Shown piece by piece: positions 45,671 to 48,832 of a stretch of 48,832 nt of DNA. Position 1 is the stretch's first letter, and every line of letters starts with the position of its first letter. Source of the stretch: an uncultured Pelagibacteraceae bacterium (GTDB lineage Bacteria > Pseudomonadota > Alphaproteobacteria > Pelagibacterales > Pelagibacteraceae); contig CACIWH010000003.1 of NCBI GenBank assembly GCA_902590295.1, positions 1 through 48,832 of the forward strand, read 5' to 3'. Both the position numbers and the translations under genes were made by a program. The notes under the pieces are model-generated. The model saw nothing but the letters and a program-made list of their open reading frames with translations, did not search any database and had not been told where the DNA came from.

Positions 45671-46146
45671 TGAAATCTAATTTAGATAAAAGAACTTTTA
45701 TAAAATTGCTTGGTATTTCATTTTTTTCTTTTTTCTTAATGCCATTTAAGTTTGCAAAAGCTGTTACCAAAAAAGTTATAAATGAAAATCTCACTAAAAA
45801 ACAAAAAGAAATAATGTTTAATGAAGGAACAGAAAGGCCATTTACTAGTGATCTTTTGAATGAAAAGAGAGAGGGTTTTTACCATTGTGCAAACTGTGGT
45901 GCAAAATTATTTGCATCAACTGCTAAGTTTGATAGTGGAACTGGTTGGCCATCTTTTACAGAGGCTTTACCAGGTGCATTTAAAACTAAAGTTGATTACA
46001 CATTTGGAATGAAAAGAATTGAATATCATTGTGCAAATTGTGGTGTTCATCATGGACATGTTTTTGCAGATGGTCCTAGTGAAACTGGAAAAAGATTTTG
46101 TAATAATGGTCTTTGCTTGATATTTAAACCATCAAGTAGCAACTAA
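45670..46146 (+). CDS. msrB: Exported peptide-methionine (R)-S-oxide reductase MsrB
   Basis: 158 aa. The N-terminal export signal (about 1-31) begins DKRTFIKLLG, a KR variant of a twin-arginine motif, so Tat or Sec export is possible and periplasmic location is likely. MsrB fold: zinc cysteines 73/76 and 121/124 (YHCANCG twice), SGTGWPSF, and the catalytic Cys144 in GKRFCNNG. Cys149 may act as a resolving partner. It repairs oxidised methionine in envelope proteins, consistent with neighbouring heme/oxidative genes. Confidence 0.93.
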   Translation: MKSNLDKRTFIKLLGISFFSFFLMPFKFAKAVTKKVINENLTKKQKEIMFNEGTERPFTSDLLNEKREGFYHCANCGAKLFASTAKFDSGTGWPSFTEALPGAFKTKVDYTFGMKRIEYHCANCGVHHGHVFADGPSETGKRFCNNGLCLIFKPSSSN

Positions 46147-46147
46147 T

Positions 46148-46255
46148 CTATTTTTTTTTTCTTTTAAAACTACCTTTGCCCTTTTTGGGTTTGATTATTC
46201 TAGGTTTATATTTTTTTGTGAATAGATCTTTTTTAAGCGGATTTTTTTTACTCAT
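46148..46255 (-). CDS. ArfA-like micro-protein (35 aa), putative ribosome rescue factor
   Basis: ATG at 46255 to TAG at 46148-46150. The product begins MSKKNPLKKDLFTKKYKPR and ends with PKKGKGSFKRKKK. The order N-P-L ... LF ... K-x-KKGKGS[FY]-x-RK is the hallmark of E. coli ArfA (DPLFRQRV...KKGKGSYMRK), which recruits RF2 to stalled ribosomes. At 35 aa it ends right after the RF2/ribosome-binding part. The start overlaps the stop of the upstream regulator by 8 bp (ATGAGTAA), and the stop is 1 bp from the convergent msrB stop. Homology is judged by eye. Confidence 0.6.
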   Translation of the reverse strand: MSKKNPLKKDLFTKKYKPRIIKPKKGKGSFKRKKK

Positions 46256-46847
46256 TAATTGTGTATCCATCCTTCTTACTTTGAATAAATGTATCATCAT
46301 TAAATTTGTCTTTTATCTTTTTTCTTAATCTGTAAATATGCGTCTCAACTGTATGAGTTTCTAAATCCTCTCCGTATTTCCAAACTTTTTTTTGAAGAAT
46401 ATCAACCTTGACTGGTTTATTTTCATTTTTAAGAAATATAATAGTATCAATTTCTCGTTCAGTTAATTTTAATTCATTGTTAGATCTTTTTAGTACTCTT
46501 GAATTAATATCTAATATGTATTTATTTAAATTGATATTTGATTGGGCGGAGTAATTTTGTTGTATTAATCTTGCGTTTAATTGATCAGTTAAATTTGAGA
46601 TTTTTATTGGAAATTTTGTAATAGAATGAATTTTTTTTTCATCTGTTTTGTCTTTCAATGAAGAAAAGTCTCTCTGATTAACTAAAATTATTGAATTATC
46701 TAAAAATTTTTTGTCTTTCTCAATTTTTTTTATTAAATCCTTTTTTTCATTAAAGTAAAAAACTTCATAATTAAAATAATCTTTAATTTCTATAATAATT
46801 TTATCTAATTCTGGTATATTTAAAATATGCAGTTTTTTAGAATGCAT
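46248..46847 (-). CDS. OmpR-type winged-helix regulator with degenerate receiver
   Basis: 199 aa. The C-terminal DNA-binding domain (about 105-198) is a good Trans_reg_C match: LTEREIDTIIFL, VDILQKKVWKYGEDLETHT, VETHIYRLRKKI. The N-terminal about 95 residues keep a receiver-like alternation, but the usual phosphoacceptor position after the third strand is SIILVNQRD, where the expected Asp appears to be Asn. A phosphorylation-independent regulator is therefore likely. No sensor kinase is adjacent. It diverges from the L,D-transpeptidase with only 11 bp between start codons. Confidence 0.8.
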   Translation of the reverse strand: MHSKKLHILNIPELDKIIIEIKDYFNYEVFYFNEKKDLIKKIEKDKKFLDNSIILVNQRDFSSLKDKTDEKKIHSITKFPIKISNLTDQLNARLIQQNYSAQSNINLNKYILDINSRVLKRSNNELKLTEREIDTIIFLKNENKPVKVDILQKKVWKYGEDLETHTVETHIYRLRKKIKDKFNDDTFIQSKKDGYTINE

Positions 46848-46858
46848 TAAATAATATT

Positions 46859-47350
46859 ATGCTATTAAAATTAAAAGATAAAGAATACTTAATCGTTGAT
46901 GAATTTAAATTCAAATGCTCTATTGGCAAAAAAGGTTTAAAATCGAATAAAATAGAGGGAGACAATTGTACCCCAGTAGGAGTTTTTAAAATTGGTAAGG
47001 TCTACTACCGACCAGACAGAATTAATAAACCAGAAACAACTTTAAAAACAAAAATAATTAAAAAAAATATGGGTTGGTGCGATGATCCTTGTAATAAAAA
47101 TTATAATAAAGAAATTGTTTTAAATAAAAAAAATAAAGGTGAAAAACTTTTTAGAAAAGACAACTCTTATGATATTTTAATTGTTATAGAATATAACACA
47201 AAAAAAACACAACCATTTAAAGGTAGTGCAATTTTTATTCATTTAACAAAAAATTATAAACAAACCAAAGGATGTATTGCTCTTAATAAAAATGATTTAT
47301 TAATATTATTAAAAATAATAAATAGAAAATCAAAAATTAAAATTTGTTAA
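46859..47350 (+). CDS. L,D-transpeptidase (YkuD) family protein
   Basis: 163 aa. The YkuD catalytic motif is present: IFIHLTKNYKQTKGCIAL with His128, Gly138 and nucleophile Cys139. TPVGVFKIGKVYYRPDR is the typical substrate-groove segment. No obvious signal peptide (starts MLLKLKDKEYLIVDEF), so export is uncertain. This fits the DUF/YkuD subset that forms or modifies peptidoglycan cross-links. Its stop shares TTAA (47347-47350) with the convergent yggS. Confidence 0.85.
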   Translation: MLLKLKDKEYLIVDEFKFKCSIGKKGLKSNKIEGDNCTPVGVFKIGKVYYRPDRINKPETTLKTKIIKKNMGWCDDPCNKNYNKEIVLNKKNKGEKLFRKDNSYDILIVIEYNTKKTQPFKGSAIFIHLTKNYKQTKGCIALNKNDLLILLKIINRKSKIKIC

Positions 47351-47988
47351 CTTCTTGCACCAAATATTTTTGAACCTATTCTGATAAATGTTGATCCTTG
47401 TTTTATAGCCTCCATATAATCATCGGACATACCCATACTTATATCTTTTAAATCTAAATTTTCGGATAATTCTCTCATTTTTATAAAAAAGGTTTTAGAG
47501 TCTTTGTCAAATGGTGGGATGCACATCAGGCCAATTATATTTAATTTATATTCCTCAATACATTTTTTATAAAAATTTTCTAAATTACTTACTTCAATCC
47601 CACCTTTTTGAGGTTCTGCACCAATGTTAACTTGAATGAAAATTTTAGGCTTAAAATTTTTTTTAGTTTGTTCTTCTGCGATCTTGCTTGCTAATTTAAT
47701 ATTATCTAGTGAATGTATATAATCGAATAAAGGTAATACATATTTAACTTTATTGGTTTGCAATTTACCTATTAAGTGCAAATTAATCTTTGGAAAATCC
47801 TGTTTGATACTAGTCCATTTTTCCATTGCTTCTTGTACTTTATTTTCACCAAAGTCAACGTGTCCCTCGTTAATAACTGGTAATATATGACTAATTGGGA
47901 AAGTTTTAGTAACTGCAACTAATTTAACATTTTTTTTATCTACAATTTCTTGCTTTATTAAATTAAAATTTTTTAATACGTTTTCCAT
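47347..47988 (-). CDS. yggS: YggS/PLPBP-family pyridoxal phosphate homeostasis protein
   Basis: 213 aa. Fold-type III PLP-binding protein; PLP lysine is Lys28 in LVAVTKTFP. FGENKVQEAMEKW, LHLIGKLQTNKV and the C-terminal ISMGMSDDYMEAIKQGSTFIRIG are strict family signatures. It buffers PLP and affects amino- and keto-acid balance. The start codon abuts the divergent thiE-like ATG (CATATG, 47986-47991) with no spacer; no alternative start exists in the first 20 codons. Confidence 0.95.
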   Translation of the reverse strand: MENVLKNFNLIKQEIVDKKNVKLVAVTKTFPISHILPVINEGHVDFGENKVQEAMEKWTSIKQDFPKINLHLIGKLQTNKVKYVLPLFDYIHSLDNIKLASKIAEEQTKKNFKPKIFIQVNIGAEPQKGGIEVSNLENFYKKCIEEYKLNIIGLMCIPPFDKDSKTFFIKMRELSENLDLKDISMGMSDDYMEAIKQGSTFIRIGSKIFGARS

Positions 47989-48543
47989 ATGTTTAAATCT
48001 ATTTACTATTATATAGACAAATTTAATAAAGAAGAAATTTATAAATTAAATAAGTCAATAAGTATAATATATAGAAATTATTCAACCAGACTTAATACAA
48101 GTGATATCTTCAAACTAGTTAATTTGTGCAAGAAACAAAGAAGAAAAGTTTATATATCTAATAATTTAAAATTAGCTTTGAGATTTAATTTTGATGGAGT
48201 TTATATTCCTGCATTTAATACAGCTTTAAGTTACAAAAATATTCCAAAAAAAAATTTTGAAATAATAGGGTCTGCACACAATGTTAAAGAAATTATTAAC
48301 AAAGAATGTCAAGGTTGTTCTAAGATTTTTTTAAGTCCAATATTTAAAACCAAAAAAAATTTAAGTTATTTGGGAGTTACAAAATTTAATAAAATTAAGT
48401 TGTTTACCAAGAAAGCTGTCATCTCTTTAGGTGGAATAAATGAGAAGAATATTAAATATTTAAGAATGTGTAATGTAGAGGGTTTCGCGGGGATATCTTG
48501 GATAAAAAAAAACGGCCCAAGTATAAATACTGGGCCGTTTTAA
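47989..48543 (+). CDS. ThiE-like (thiamine-phosphate synthase/TenI family) protein
   Basis: 184 aa TIM-barrel-like protein. YYYIDKFN at the first strand, VYISNNLKLALRFNFDGVYIP (here cited as NNLKLALRFNFDGVYIP), IIGSAHNVKEI, LSPIFKTK and ISLGGINEKNIKYL follow the order of ThiE/TenI proteins (DGVHL, GxSxHs, PIFxT, ALGGI). Several ThiE substrate residues differ, and the first part is shortened, so a divergent relative rather than proven ThiE. The last ten codons double as one arm of a strong terminator hairpin. Confidence 0.75.
   Translation: MFKSIYYYIDKFNKEEIYKLNKSISIIYRNYSTRLNTSDIFKLVNLCKKQRRKVYISNNLKLALRFNFDGVYIPAFNTALSYKNIPKKNFEIIGSAHNVKEIINKECQGCSKIFLSPIFKTKKNLSYLGVTKFNKIKLFTKKAVISLGGINEKNIKYLRMCNVEGFAGISWIKKNGPSINTGPF
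48509..48541. terminator. Bidirectional terminator overlapping the end of the thiE-like gene
   Basis: AAAACGGCCC pairs with GGGCCGTTTT (10 bp), extended by AGTA/TACT around a TAAA loop with one bulged A. A-run on the left and T-run on the right make it work in both directions. It lies inside the last codons of the thiE-like gene and 21 bp from the stop of the converging porin gene, so it can end both transcripts. Confidence 0.85.
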
Positions 48544-48562
48544 ATTTTAGTAAAAAATTAAA

Positions 48563-48832
48563 TTAGAACGCAAGTCCTAAAGCAATTTCTGTTACTTTTG
48601 AATCATCAGCGTCTTCATCAAATGCTGGATTTGTTACATCCATTTGATAAGCTTTGATTGACATACCACCCATTGAGTATGCAAATTGAAGTGCTTCAAC
48701 TTCCATATCAACATCAGCAATTGCAGTAGCTCCTGTAGCTGCTTCTGACTGTGGATTGTATGTTTCTGTTGACTCCGTGTAAGAAATCGAGAAATTTTCG
48801 TTTACGTTAAACGCAATACCAATTTGATTTCC
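48563..48832 (-). CDS. Outer-membrane porin, C-terminal 89 residues (partial)
   Basis: An open frame runs off the right edge; TAA at 48563-48565. The segment alternates polar and hydrophobic residues in beta strands (IGIAFNVNENFSISYTEST, then LQFAYSMGGMSIKAYQM), has acidic loops (FDEDADDSK) and ends in KVTEIALGLAF with a terminal phenylalanine, the signal for BamA-dependent outer-membrane barrels. Probably a general porin of the SAR11 type. The N-terminus is outside the window. Confidence 0.8.
   Translation of the reverse strand, partial: GNQIGIAFNVNENFSISYTESTETYNPQSEAATGATAIADVDMEVEALQFAYSMGGMSIKAYQMDVTNPAFDEDADDSKVTEIALGLAF

Overview
The window looks like a chromosomal segment of a free-living SAR11 alphaproteobacterium (Candidatus Pelagibacter or a close relative). 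Reasons seen in the sequence: very AT-rich DNA, Lys/Asn/Ile-rich proteins, intergenic spacers mostly of 0-60 bp, many ATGA/TAATG start-stop overlaps, and alphaproteobacterial gene orders (ubiE-ubiB-coaBC-dut; irr/fabA-fabB-fabI next to pnp-rpsO-rbfA-infB-nusA; metK-lnt-ybeY-phoH-miaB-fur-tsaB; nfuA-trpS-murJ). There are no rRNA, tRNA, CRISPR or insertion-sequence features, and no gene-free stretch longer than about 150 bp. The species assignment is inference.

Layout. 1-4535 (+): 3' end of ubiE, then ubiB, coaBC, dut, a MoeB/ThiF-like adenylyltransferase and a secreted SH3-domain protein. 4532-8126 (-): irr, then a katG / aspartyl-hydroxylase-like / DUF2061 operon with its own consensus promoter and two Fur-superfamily operator-like boxes. 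8199-10793 (+): fabA-fabB-fabI and a 31-codon ORF. 10839-29400 (-): a small basic protein with a structured leader, then the translation/RNA block (pnp to nusA), metK, lnt, ybeY, phoH, miaB, fur and a short tsaB, then bax-like, nfuA, trpS and murJ; one polysaccharide deacetylase (+) is embedded. 29451-34930: maeB (+), dolP-like and rsmI (-), a LpoA-like protein (+) and rdgB (-). 34967-38876 (+): grpE-dnaK-dnaJ with a heat-shock-type promoter before dnaK, then a small membrane protein. 38884-44617: a Cys-rich mini-protein (-) and dapB (+) separated by two Fur-box palindromes, then nth, a PfkB kinase, a renalase-like oxidoreductase, a GT-C-like membrane protein, a Lys-rich micro-ORF and a TesA-like lipoprotein esterase. 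44659-48832: a small periplasmic protein, a heme-monooxygenase-like/DUF4149/msrB operon, an ArfA-like micro-gene coupled to a degenerate response regulator, an L,D-transpeptidase, yggS, a thiE-like gene, and the C-terminus of an outer-membrane porin.

Most genes are core metabolism or information processing. The interest lies in the compact regulation and in the small genes. (i) A GC-rich repeat with hairpin potential occurs twice, each time exactly between converging stop codons. (ii) Iron/peroxide-type operators flank katG, irr/fabA and dapB/the Cys-rich mini-protein; two Fur-family regulators, an iron-sulfur scaffold and a heme monooxygenase lie in the same window. (iii) An intrinsic-terminator-like hairpin sits in the nusA leader. 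(iv) Several unrecorded micro-ORFs are translationally coupled to neighbours, one of them resembling the ribosome-rescue factor ArfA. (v) Divergent and convergent gene pairs abut or overlap to an extreme degree.
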